A stretch of 64,000 nucleotides of DNA, from contig JACDEI010000001.1 of the NCBI GenBank assembly GCA_013816485.1, positions 1 through 64,000 on the forward strand, read 5' to 3'. This stretch comes from Planctomycetota bacterium. GTDB taxonomy: Bacteria > Planctomycetota > UBA11346. The notes under the pieces are model-generated. The model made no database searches, was not told the DNA's origin, and was given only the letters and a program-made list of their open reading frames with translations. Below, piece by piece: positions 55,168 to 62,548 of the stretch; position 1 is the first letter of the stretch; every line of letters starts with the position of its first letter. A program made the translations under genes and the position numbers.

Positions 55168-55368
55168 ATGATCTTCATTGCCATTGACGAAATGCAGCAT
55201 GCAGCATGCAGCATGCAGAATAAGGCCGGGGAGGACAGCTCCTGGCTCCAGCCACATTCTGCATCCTGCATGCTGCGTGCTGCATTGCCTCACGGCCATG
55301 AGGGTCGTGAGCAGGAAGTGGAACTGTTGGAGCGCGCACACCGCCAAGCGGTAAAGGTGGACGAATGA
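55168..55368 (+). CDS. small bridging ORF between mraY and ftsW
   Basis: 66 codons from ATG 55168 (AGGTGA precedes it) to a TGA that overlaps the ftsW ATG. Most of it is hairpin element E6 read in frame (EMQHAACSMQNKAGEDSSWL ... ASCMLRAALPHGHEGRE). The end is a charged helix (REQEVELLERAHRQAVKVDE) with ordinary codon use. It may preserve translational coupling to ftsW, or be what remains of a larger gene. Whether it makes a functional protein is doubtful. Confidence 0.3.
   Translation: MIFIAIDEMQHAACSMQNKAGEDSSWLQPHSASCMLRAALPHGHEGREQEVELLERAHRQAVKVDE
55176..55300. repeat. heptamer-arm hairpin element E6
   Basis: The core arms, 55191-55221 (tandem ATGCAGC heptamers) and 55256-55286, are 31 bases each and complementary except at two positions. 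Weaker pairing extends to CATTGCC at 55176 and GGCCATG at 55294-55300. The 34-base centre has its own small hairpin (GGAGGACAGCTCC). It lies exactly where murD usually sits. Confidence 0.88.
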
Positions 55369-56573
55369 CCGCCCGCTGGCTGCGCATCCAACTGTGGTTC
55401 CTGGTGGTCGTGCTGTGCTGCTTCGGCCTGGTGATGATCACCTCCACCACCGCGATGGGCACCAACGTCATCGCGGTGGGCAACGAGAGCGGCATCACCT
55501 ATGCCTTCCTCATCAAGCAGGCCATCGCCATGGCGGTGGGTGCGGTCATCGCGATGGTCATCGGCGGCATGGGTGCCGAACGTCTGCGCCAGGGTTGGGT
55601 TGTCGCCTTGGTGGTGGTCGGCGCGCTCGGATCGCTCTGCCTGGTGCACGTGCTGGGGCGTGAGATCAACGGCGCCAAGCGCTGGATTGATCTCGGACCG
55701 ATCAATCTGCAACCAGCGGAGCTGGCCAAGTTCGCGCTGGTCATCGCCGCCGCCTGGCACCTCTCGCGGGTGGCGGAACGCGTGCGTTCGTCGTGGTACG
55801 GCGTGGTGGTGCCGCTGTTCGGTTTCGCCTTGATCGCCGGCCTGGTCTACCTGACCAAGGACCTGGGATCGGTGGTGGTGATGGGCGTGGTGCTCGCGGC
55901 GATGATCATCTTCGCCGGTGCGCCGTGGTGGTACCTCGCGATCGTCAGCGTGCTCTCCACCCCGGCGCTGTTCTACTATACCATCTTCCAGGTCTCCTAC
56001 CGCCGTGATCGCATGCTGGCCTTCCTTGATCCGTGGAACGCCGACGGTCCCGCCGGTTACCACCTGCGCCAGAGCTTCATCGCCATCGGCAGTGGTGGCC
56101 TGTTCGGTGTCGGCCTGGGACAGAGCACGGCGAAGATGTCGTTCCTGCCGGAGAAACACACCGACTTCATCTTCGCGGTGGTCTGCGAGGAACTTGGTCT
56201 GGTCGGCGCGCTGGGCGTCGCGGCGCTGTTCCTGCTGCTGGTCTACACTGGTCTGCTGATCGCAGCCCAGGCCAAGGATCGCCACCTGCGGCTGCTCGCG
56301 ATCGGCTCGACCGTGGTGCTCGGGACCCAGGCATTCTGGAACATGATGGTGGTAGTCGGTGCAGTGCCGACCAAAGGCCTGACCCTGCCGTTCATCAGCT
56401 ATGGCGGATCGAGCGTGGTGGTGTGCCTGGCGCTCATCGGCGTACTTGATGCGGTGGCGCAAGCCAACGTGCGCGCCACCACCCGTCCGAGCAACAGCCG
56501 CATCGGCGCCGCAGTGCGTGCCGACAGCGACAAGGCATGGCGTTGGCAGACGGAAGCCGGGGGGGCGACATGA
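55365..56573 (+). CDS. ftsW: SEDS-family lipid II polymerase FtsW
   Basis: 402 residues, with about ten membrane helices and the SEDS signatures: GREINGAKRWIDLGPINLQPAELAK (start near 102), DRMLAFLDPW (about 218), GYHLRQSFIAIGSGGLFGVGLGQS and LPFISYGGSSVVV (about 341). It polymerises septal glycan strands together with FtsI. AAAGGTGG precedes the ATG at 55365. The stop lies in an ATGA context, but the following ORF is hairpin E7, not murG. Confidence 0.94.
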   Translation: MTARWLRIQLWFLVVVLCCFGLVMITSTTAMGTNVIAVGNESGITYAFLIKQAIAMAVGAVIAMVIGGMGAERLRQGWVVALVVVGALGSLCLVHVLGREINGAKRWIDLGPINLQPAELAKFALVIAAAWHLSRVAERVRSSWYGVVVPLFGFALIAGLVYLTKDLGSVVVMGVVLAAMIIFAGAPWWYLAIVSVLSTPALFYYTIFQVSYRRDRMLAFLDPWNADGPAGYHLRQSFIAIGSGGLFGVGLGQSTAKMSFLPEKHTDFIFAVVCEELGLVGALGVAALFLLLVYTGLLIAAQAKDRHLRLLAIGSTVVLGTQAFWNMMVVVGAVPTKGLTLPFISYGGSSVVVCLALIGVLDAVAQANVRATTRPSNSRIGAAVRADSDKAWRWQTEAGGAT

Positions 56574-56577
56574 GTTT

Positions 56578-56757
56578 GATTGCCACTGGTGCGGAGTCCG
56601 GGGTCCGGGGTCCGGAGTCGGCGATGCTGAAGCACGTCCCGGCTCGTATGACGCTGTTTGAAACCACGTGGATGGAGCGTGCACATCGTCTGCGGTTTGG
56701 CGTTGCGGGTGATAAGACCCCGGACCCCGGACCCCAGATCCCGGACCTGGAGCAATC
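56578..56757. repeat. heptamer-arm hairpin element E7
   Basis: 180 bp with inverted termini GATTGC (56578-56583) and GCAATC (56752-56757). Tandem GTCCGGG heptamers (56597-56616) in the left arm face ACCCCGG heptamers (56716-56735) in the right, with about 95 bp between. It starts 5 bp after the ftsW stop and ends 2 bp before the murG GTG, leaving GGAG as the murG ribosome binding site. Confidence 0.85.
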
Positions 56758-56759
56758 CC

Positions 56760-57908
56760 GTGCCTAAGTCCTCCGGCATCCTCTTCTGCGGTGGCGGCAC
56801 CGGTGGCCATGTGCTGCCCGGTCTGGCCGTGGCGGAAGCGTTGCGGGTCCGCGGCGAGCGTGCGTTCCGTTGGATCGGCGATCCGGCGCGCATCGAAGCG
56901 ACCCTGGTGCCCAAGGCCGGCATCACCCTGCTGCCGTATGGCCTGTCACGTCCGCGTCCGTACAGCCCGCGCTGGCTGCTGGCGTCGTTGTACCAAGCAT
57001 GGGGGTGTTTCCGCGAACTGCGTCGCTCGCCGCCGCGCGTGGTGGTGGCGCTCGGCGGTTATGCCGCGTTGCTGCCCGGGCTGCTCGCGCCGTTGCTTGG
57101 CCGGCCTTTGCTGGTGATGGAACAGAATGCGCGCAGCGGCCGCACCAACCGCCTGCTCGCGCGTTTCGCCAACGCCGTGGTCACCCAGTTCCCGGAGGCG
57201 TGCCGCGGTCTGCCAGCGGGCCGCGTCAGCCAACTCGGCAATCCCGTGCGTGCGATCACGCCGCGTGACCGTGGTCAGGGGGAACACCTCACCGTGCTGG
57301 TCGCGGGCGGCAGTCTGGCGGCGAGCACACTCAACGACTTGGTGGTGCAGGCGGCTACTTCGCTCAGCGAGATGAAGACGCTGCGCATCATCCACCTGGC
57401 GGGTGAAAAGGATCAGGCACGCGTCGCCGAACAGTACCGCGCAGCCGGCATCAGCGCCGAGGTCATGGGTTTCTGCCACGACATGCCGGCGCTCTACGAA
57501 CGCATCGATGTCGCGATCACCCGCGCCGGCGCGACAACCGTCGCTGAATTGTGCGCCGCTGGCATCCCCGCGCTCTACATTCCGCTGCCGTGGGCGGCGG
57601 ACGATCACCAGACCGCCAATGCGCAGGCGGTGACCCGCGTCGGCGGTGCCGAGGTCCTGCCGCAGGCGACCACCACGCCGGCGCACCTCGCGACGCGCCT
57701 GCGCACGCTGGTCGAGGACCGTGTGCTGGTCGCCCGTATGGGCCGTGCCGCGCTTGCGCTCGCCCGGCCGCAGGCCGCGGCCGAGGTCGCGGCACTGGTG
57801 GAGGGCCTTGATCGCCGCGTCAGCCGGCGGGTCGCCGGTGACCGTCGCGCGGCCAGCCGTCGTCGCTACCTGCGTTCGCTGATCGGCAAGCGGAGAGTCC
57901 GCGCATGA
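56760..57908 (+). CDS. murG: UDP-GlcNAc transferase MurG
   Basis: 382 residues from GTG 56760. The N-terminal GILFCGGGTGGHVLPGLAVAEAL glycine loop is diagnostic, with ALGGYAALLPGLLAPLL, VMEQNARSGRTNRLLARFA and the C-terminal ITRAGATTVAELCAAGIPALYIPLPWAADDHQTANA. It adds GlcNAc to lipid I, forming lipid II. Longer in-frame starts lie in hairpin E7 and would add non-conserved residues. The stop overlaps the murC ATG. Confidence 0.95.
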   Translation: MPKSSGILFCGGGTGGHVLPGLAVAEALRVRGERAFRWIGDPARIEATLVPKAGITLLPYGLSRPRPYSPRWLLASLYQAWGCFRELRRSPPRVVVALGGYAALLPGLLAPLLGRPLLVMEQNARSGRTNRLLARFANAVVTQFPEACRGLPAGRVSQLGNPVRAITPRDRGQGEHLTVLVAGGSLAASTLNDLVVQAATSLSEMKTLRIIHLAGEKDQARVAEQYRAAGISAEVMGFCHDMPALYERIDVAITRAGATTVAELCAAGIPALYIPLPWAADDHQTANAQAVTRVGGAEVLPQATTTPAHLATRLRTLVEDRVLVARMGRAALALARPQAAAEVAALVEGLDRRVSRRVAGDRRAASRRRYLRSLIGKRRVRA

Positions 57909-59347
57909 TCACCGATCGTTTCCGTGGCCGGCATGTGCACCTCATCGGCATCGGTGGCGCTGGCGTCAGCGCGCTCGCACCGTTGCTGCAACGTGTCGGC
58001 GCCACCGTCAGCGGCTGCGACCAGGGCGATGGGCCGGCCTGCCAGCGTCTGCGCCGTGGTGGCCTGACCGTGCACCGTGGCCATGCCGCCACGCACCTCG
58101 ATGGCGTCGATCTGGTGGTGCATACCGCCGCGGTGAAAGCCGATCATCCAGAATTGGTCGCGGCGCGCCTGCGTGGCATCCCGCTGATGACGCGCGGCGA
58201 ATGTCTGGTCGAGCTGATGGCCGGCACGCGCACGCTCGCGGTCGCCGGCAGCCACGGCAAGACCAGTACCACCTGGATGCTCGGCCACCTGCTGACCGAG
58301 GCCGGCACCGATCCGGTGGTGATGGTCGGCGGCTCGGTGACCTCGCTCGACGGTGGCGCGCGCGCTGGCACCGGCGATCTCTTCATCGCTGAGGCGGATG
58401 AGAGCGACGGCAGTTTCGCGCGCATCAACCCGCATGTGGCGATCGTCACCAACCTCGACCACGAACACCTCGGCCATTACGGCAGCTTCAGCGCGCTGGA
58501 GGACGCCTTCCGCGAATGGCTCGGACGTATCCCGCCGAACGGTGCTGCCATCGTGCCGGTGGCCGGCCTCGCTGCGCGCGTCACCGCCGGACTGGCGTGC
58601 CGCGTGATCACCTGCGGCCTGGATGCCGGCGATTACCATTGCTCGCGTCTGGAACTGGGGGCCGACGGCAGCCGGGCGCGCGTGGTCGGCTTCGGTGAGG
58701 ACCTGGGTGAGATCAACGTCGCCATTCCTGGGGCACACATGGTGCACAACGCGCTCATGGCGATCGCCGCCGCGCGGCTGGTGCATCCCGCCGTCGAGCT
58801 GTCAGCCTTGGCGCGCTGCGAGCGCGTACGCCGCCGCTTCACCGTGCATGGCAATCCGCTCGGCATCCGTGTGGTCGAGGACTACGGCCACCATCCAACC
58901 GAGGTGCGCGCCACCATCGCCGCCGCGCGCCTGGGTGGTGGACGCGTGCACGTGATCTTCCAGCCGCATCGCCACAGCCGCACCCACGAATGTTTCGACG
59001 ATTTCGTCGCCGCCTTCGATCAGGCGTACAGCCTGGCGCTGCTGCCGATCTACGCCGCGGGTGAAGCGCCGATCGCGGGCGTTTCCAGCCAACACCTTGG
59101 CCAGGCCATCGCCGACCATCGCGCGGGCCTCGCTCCCGGTGCGGTGCAGGTGGCCGAGGACGCTGCTGCCGCCATCCGTTTTGTTGCCACCCAGGCGCGT
59201 CCGGGAGACACCTGCCTACTGCTGGGTGCTGGTGACGTCGGCGATCTTGCGGGGCCACTTATCGATTTTTTCGTCGTACCGGGGCATGACCGTCATGCCC
59301 CGGTGCCCGTCCTTCCCACCGTCCACCTCGCCGTCGTGAGCGGCTGA
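57905..59347 (+). CDS. murC: UDP-MurNAc:L-Ala ligase MurC
   Basis: 480 residues. The Rossmann start HVHLIGIGGAGVSALAPLL, ATP site AGSHGKTSTTWMLGHLL (about 115-131), EADESDGSF, TNLDHEHLGHYG and YGHHPTEVRATIAAAR are all MurC markers. It adds L-Ala to UDP-MurNAc, the first step of the stem peptide. It overlaps murG (ATGA) and lies 3 bp from murB. The order murG-murC-murB is canonical. Confidence 0.95.
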   Translation: MITDRFRGRHVHLIGIGGAGVSALAPLLQRVGATVSGCDQGDGPACQRLRRGGLTVHRGHAATHLDGVDLVVHTAAVKADHPELVAARLRGIPLMTRGECLVELMAGTRTLAVAGSHGKTSTTWMLGHLLTEAGTDPVVMVGGSVTSLDGGARAGTGDLFIAEADESDGSFARINPHVAIVTNLDHEHLGHYGSFSALEDAFREWLGRIPPNGAAIVPVAGLAARVTAGLACRVITCGLDAGDYHCSRLELGADGSRARVVGFGEDLGEINVAIPGAHMVHNALMAIAAARLVHPAVELSALARCERVRRRFTVHGNPLGIRVVEDYGHHPTEVRATIAAARLGGGRVHVIFQPHRHSRTHECFDDFVAAFDQAYSLALLPIYAAGEAPIAGVSSQHLGQAIADHRAGLAPGAVQVAEDAAAAIRFVATQARPGDTCLLLGAGDVGDLAGPLIDFFVVPGHDRHAPVPVLPTVHLAVVSG

Positions 59348-59350
59348 GCC

Positions 59351-60289
59351 ATGACCTTCACCCCCGACTTTGAGCGGCGCAACCGCATCGAACAGGTCCG
59401 CCTCGCAGCGTTCACCACCATGCGCATTGGTGGACCGGCGACGCTGGTGACCTTGGAGTCGCGGGCCGATCTGGCGGAACTGCTCGGTCAGCCGCACCGC
59501 TGGCTGGGACGTGGGGCCAATCTGCTGATCGGCGACGATGGCGTGCCCGAACCGGTGGTGCGTCTGGGCGAGTCGTTCGCGACTCTGGAGCTTGGCGAGG
59601 TCAGCGGCGGTCGTGCACGCGTGCGCGTTGGTGCGGCGGTCGATCTGGCCGAACTCATCGCCGCCTGCGTCAAGGCCGGCTTCGCCGGACCGGAAGGACT
59701 CGCTGGTGTCCCGGCGACCGTTGGCGGTGCGCTGCGCATGAACGCCGGCACCAACACCTGCTGGATGCTCGACTGGGTGTCGCGCGTCGAGGTGGTGCTC
59801 CCGGGTGAAACCGAACCGCGCTGGCTTGAACGTGCGGCGCTGCCCGCGGCCTACCGTTCCTGCGGGCTGCCGCACGGGACCCTGTTCCTCGGTTGTGAAC
59901 TAGAACTGGCCACCGCCGATCCGGCCCTGCTCAAGGCCACCGGCACCCGGCTGAAACAAGCGAAAGCGGCGACCCAGCCGTTGGCGCTCGCGAGCGCCGG
60001 CTGCGTGTTCAAGAATCCCGCGCCGACCATGCCCGCCGGCAAGCTGATTGACGACCTCGGCCTCAAAGGCGAGCACATCGGGGCCGCCGAGATCAGCACG
60101 GTACACGCCAACTTCATCGTCAACCGCACGCGCGCGGCGACCTGCGCCGACGTCGTGGCGCTCATCCGTCGCATCCGTGAACGCGCCTGGCGCGAACGCG
60201 GCGTGCTCCTGACGATGGAGGTCGAGACCTGGAACTGTCCGGTCGAATTGCACATCCACCCGCGTGAACTTGCGGGGGTCGGCGTATGA
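59351..60289 (+). CDS. murB: UDP-N-acetylenolpyruvoylglucosamine reductase MurB
   Basis: 312 residues. The FAD-binding TTMRIGGPATLVTLESRADL start, GRGANLLIGDDG and GLAGVPATVGGALRMNAG are clear. The C-terminal block reads SAGCVFKNPAPTMPAGKLID (about 215-234), then HANFIVN. The residue that is the catalytic Ser in E. coli MurB (Ser229) is Cys here (near 218), a substitution I recall in part of the family. It reduces enolpyruvyl-UDP-GlcNAc to UDP-MurNAc with NADPH. Confidence 0.94.
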   Translation: MTFTPDFERRNRIEQVRLAAFTTMRIGGPATLVTLESRADLAELLGQPHRWLGRGANLLIGDDGVPEPVVRLGESFATLELGEVSGGRARVRVGAAVDLAELIAACVKAGFAGPEGLAGVPATVGGALRMNAGTNTCWMLDWVSRVEVVLPGETEPRWLERAALPAAYRSCGLPHGTLFLGCELELATADPALLKATGTRLKQAKAATQPLALASAGCVFKNPAPTMPAGKLIDDLGLKGEHIGAAEISTVHANFIVNRTRAATCADVVALIRRIRERAWRERGVLLTMEVETWNCPVELHIHPRELAGVGV

Positions 60290-60298
60290 GGAGCCATG

Positions 60299-60425
60299 CG
60301 CAAAGGGCAGGGACTACAGGCTACAGGCTACAGACCACAGGTCCGGGAGCTGACGCTATCAGTGCTACCTGTGGTCTGTGGCCTGTGGCCTGTGGCCTTC
60401 TCCCCGTTCGCGAGCAGGTCCAATC
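60299..60425. repeat. heptamer-arm hairpin element E8
   Basis: The left arm (60314-60342) has CTACAGG heptamers and ends CAGACCACAGGT. The right arm (60367-60396), as complement, has CCACAGG heptamers and the same end. Each of three heptamers differs by the same T/C transition, while the fourth unit is identical. It lies between murB and ddl; its right end CCAATC (60420-60425) directly precedes the ddl ATG. Confidence 0.85.
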
Positions 60426-61394
60426 ATGATGAAAGTCGATGTCCTGATGGGCGGCCCCGGCCGCGAAGCCGTCATCAGCCGCCGTTCCGGTACCGCCATC
60501 GCCGAAGCGCTGCGTCGCCGCGGCCACGACGTGGTGGTGGTCGATATCACGGAACGTCTCGACGCGACCACGCTGCGTCCCGATGCCGTGGTCTTCAACA
60601 TCATCCATGGCACCTATGGCGAGGATGGTGCGCTCCAGGCCGAGCTCGATGCGCTCGGCATCAGCTACGTCGGTTCGGATGCCGCGGTCTCGCGTCTGTG
60701 CATGGACAAGAGCCAGACCAAGGCGCGGCTCACGGAAAAAGGTCTGCGCGTGCCGTGGGGCGTGCGCCTCGATCTACGTCAGCCGTTCTCGCCCAAGGAT
60801 CTCAGGATCCCGCACCACGCCGGGCTGGTACTCAAGCCCGCCTCCGATGGCAGTTCGGTCGGGTTGAAGATGGTGGCGAACCCCTCGTTCGTGCTGCCAG
60901 CGATTGAGGAGATCCTGCGCGAACTCGGCGCGGTCCCCTACCTGCTCGAAGAACGCCTGCCCGGGCCCGAGTACACCGTCGCGGTGGTCGATCTGGGTGA
61001 CGGTCCGCGCGCGCTGCCGCCGTTGACCATCCGCGCCGCCGCTGGCGTGTTCGACTTCGAGGCCAAGTACCAACGCGCCGATACGCAGGAAATGCCGGTC
61101 GCCGACGCGGCCATCGCCGCGCGGCTGGCTGAACTGGGTCTTGCCGCACATCGTGCCTGCGGCTGCCGCGACATCTCGCGTTGTGACATCATGCGCACCA
61201 GCGATGGCGAGTACGCCCTGCTGGAGGTGAACACCCTGCCCGGATTCACCAACGCCAGCCTGGTGCCCAAGGCCGCCGCCGCCGCTGGCATCACCTTCGA
61301 AGACCTGGTCGAGCGTCTGGCCGAACGCGCTGCCAGCCGCGCTGCCGACACCAATTCTGCCCATCACTCCGCTGCCGAGGGTACCACGCCATGA
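60426..61394 (+). CDS. ddl: D-alanine--D-alanine ligase
   Basis: 322 residues of the ATP-grasp family. Markers are VLMGGPGREAVISRRSGTAIAEAL (N-terminal), FNIIHGTYGEDGALQAELDALGISYVGSD, LVLKPASDGSSVGLKMV, LLEERLPGPEYTVAVVD and LLEVNTLPGFTNASLVPKAA. It makes the D-Ala-D-Ala used by MurF. Two ATGs (60426 and 60429) directly follow hairpin E8, and GCAGG lies 8-12 bases upstream. It overlaps ftsQ (ATGA). Confidence 0.95.
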   Translation: MMKVDVLMGGPGREAVISRRSGTAIAEALRRRGHDVVVVDITERLDATTLRPDAVVFNIIHGTYGEDGALQAELDALGISYVGSDAAVSRLCMDKSQTKARLTEKGLRVPWGVRLDLRQPFSPKDLRIPHHAGLVLKPASDGSSVGLKMVANPSFVLPAIEEILRELGAVPYLLEERLPGPEYTVAVVDLGDGPRALPPLTIRAAAGVFDFEAKYQRADTQEMPVADAAIAARLAELGLAAHRACGCRDISRCDIMRTSDGEYALLEVNTLPGFTNASLVPKAAAAAGITFEDLVERLAERAASRAADTNSAHHSAAEGTTP

Positions 61395-62548
61395 GCCGTT
61401 CCGACGTCACTTCCGAACACGAAATCCAACAGCTCATCGCCGTGGCCGAGCGCAAGCGCAAGGCCAACCGCATTCCGCTGGCCGATGCGCGTGAGGCGTC
61501 AGGTCACGACGCCATCGCCACCGAAGCGGTCGAGGACGACGATGAGCAGGACGAGGCCAAGCCGGTGCGCAAACGCGCCAAGCGCAAGCCGCGCGCGTTG
61601 GAAGCCGCGGAGTCCGAAGCCGAACCCGTCGGGAAGTCTGGCCCAGGACTGGTCACGCGCGGCATCCATGTTGGCCTGAATGGCGCCCAGTGGACCAAGC
61701 AGGGGGCCGTTCGCCTGGGCGCGTGGGGATGCGCTGCGGTGGCGATGATCGCCGTGCTGGTGGTGTTCTCCTGCTACTCGATCGACAAGGCGCCGACCCC
61801 GCTGCCGGTCAGCGGTTTCCGTGTCGCTTGGTTGCCGGGTCCCAAGATCCCGCGTGAGGACGTGCTCGGCTGGATGCGTTCGTTCCCGCAGTTCGCGCAG
61901 TTGCGCGACGGTAAGCAGGAGACCCTCGACGAGCTCGCGGTGTTCCTGCGCAAGCAACCGATGGTCAGCGAGGTGCGCACGGTGTCGGTGGTGCATGAAC
62001 CGCAGGCCCAGCAACCGCAGCAGCTCCAGCGTACGCTTGAGGTGGTGATGGCGTTGCGCCAACCGGTGATGCCGGTGGTGCTCGCCAGCGGCGAACGTGC
62101 ATGGGTCGATGCCGAAGGCTGGCTGTTGCCCGGCTCGCTGCCCGGACCGTCGGTGCGTCGCCCGGTGCTGCGCGCGATCGAATGGGCCGGCATCGACGGC
62201 GTGCGCTCCGCGTTGTCGTTGTGGAAACGCCTCGAACCGCAGATCGAACACGGGCTGGTCACCGACATCCACCTGCACGACGTACTCGACAAACGCGGTG
62301 TGCAGCGTGGCGTGGTGCTCTACACCCGGCATGGCAGCCGCCTGATCTGGGGCCGCCCAGGCGAAGAGCGCTACGGTGTGCGTGAGGGGGACAAGGTCCG
62401 CGACCTCATCCACACCATCCGTTCGCACGGCGACCTCGGGCGCATCGCCGCGGTCAACGTGCGGTTCAAGGAGCCCTTCTCCGAACTGCGTGCCGCCGTC
62501 CTGCCGACCCAACTGCCAGGCGCACGGCCCGCACCGAGCCAACCATGA
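61391..62548 (+). CDS. ftsQ: FtsQ-like divisome membrane protein
   Basis: 385 residues. A long charged cytoplasmic region (1-95, rich in Lys, Arg and Glu) precedes one membrane helix (CAAVAMIAVLVVFSCYSI, about 116-133). A POTRA-like start (LPVSGFRVAWLPGPKIPREDVLGWM) and FtsQ-type beta domain follow (LEVVMALRQPVMPVVLASGERAWVDAEGWLLPG). The sequence is divergent, so the name rests on topology and on its position between ddl and an ftsA-like gene. ATGA overlaps at both ends. Confidence 0.78.
   Translation: MSRSDVTSEHEIQQLIAVAERKRKANRIPLADAREASGHDAIATEAVEDDDEQDEAKPVRKRAKRKPRALEAAESEAEPVGKSGPGLVTRGIHVGLNGAQWTKQGAVRLGAWGCAAVAMIAVLVVFSCYSIDKAPTPLPVSGFRVAWLPGPKIPREDVLGWMRSFPQFAQLRDGKQETLDELAVFLRKQPMVSEVRTVSVVHEPQAQQPQQLQRTLEVVMALRQPVMPVVLASGERAWVDAEGWLLPGSLPGPSVRRPVLRAIEWAGIDGVRSALSLWKRLEPQIEHGLVTDIHLHDVLDKRGVQRGVVLYTRHGSRLIWGRPGEERYGVREGDKVRDLIHTIRSHGDLGRIAAVNVRFKEPFSELRAAVLPTQLPGARPAPSQP

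Noticed and set aside
53922-55271. 449-codon minus-strand frame across mraY
   Set aside because: Shadow of mraY; no domain and no plausible regulatory signals.
56658-56759. Longer MurG start at ATG 56658
   Set aside because: The added residues derive from hairpin E7 and are unlike any MurG N terminus; GTG 56760 has GGAG and starts the conserved glycine loop directly.
60296-60907. 203-codon frame starting in hairpin E8 and continuing through ddl
   Set aside because: Beyond the hairpin it is the out-of-frame reading of ddl and shows Arg/Pro/Ser-rich shadow composition.
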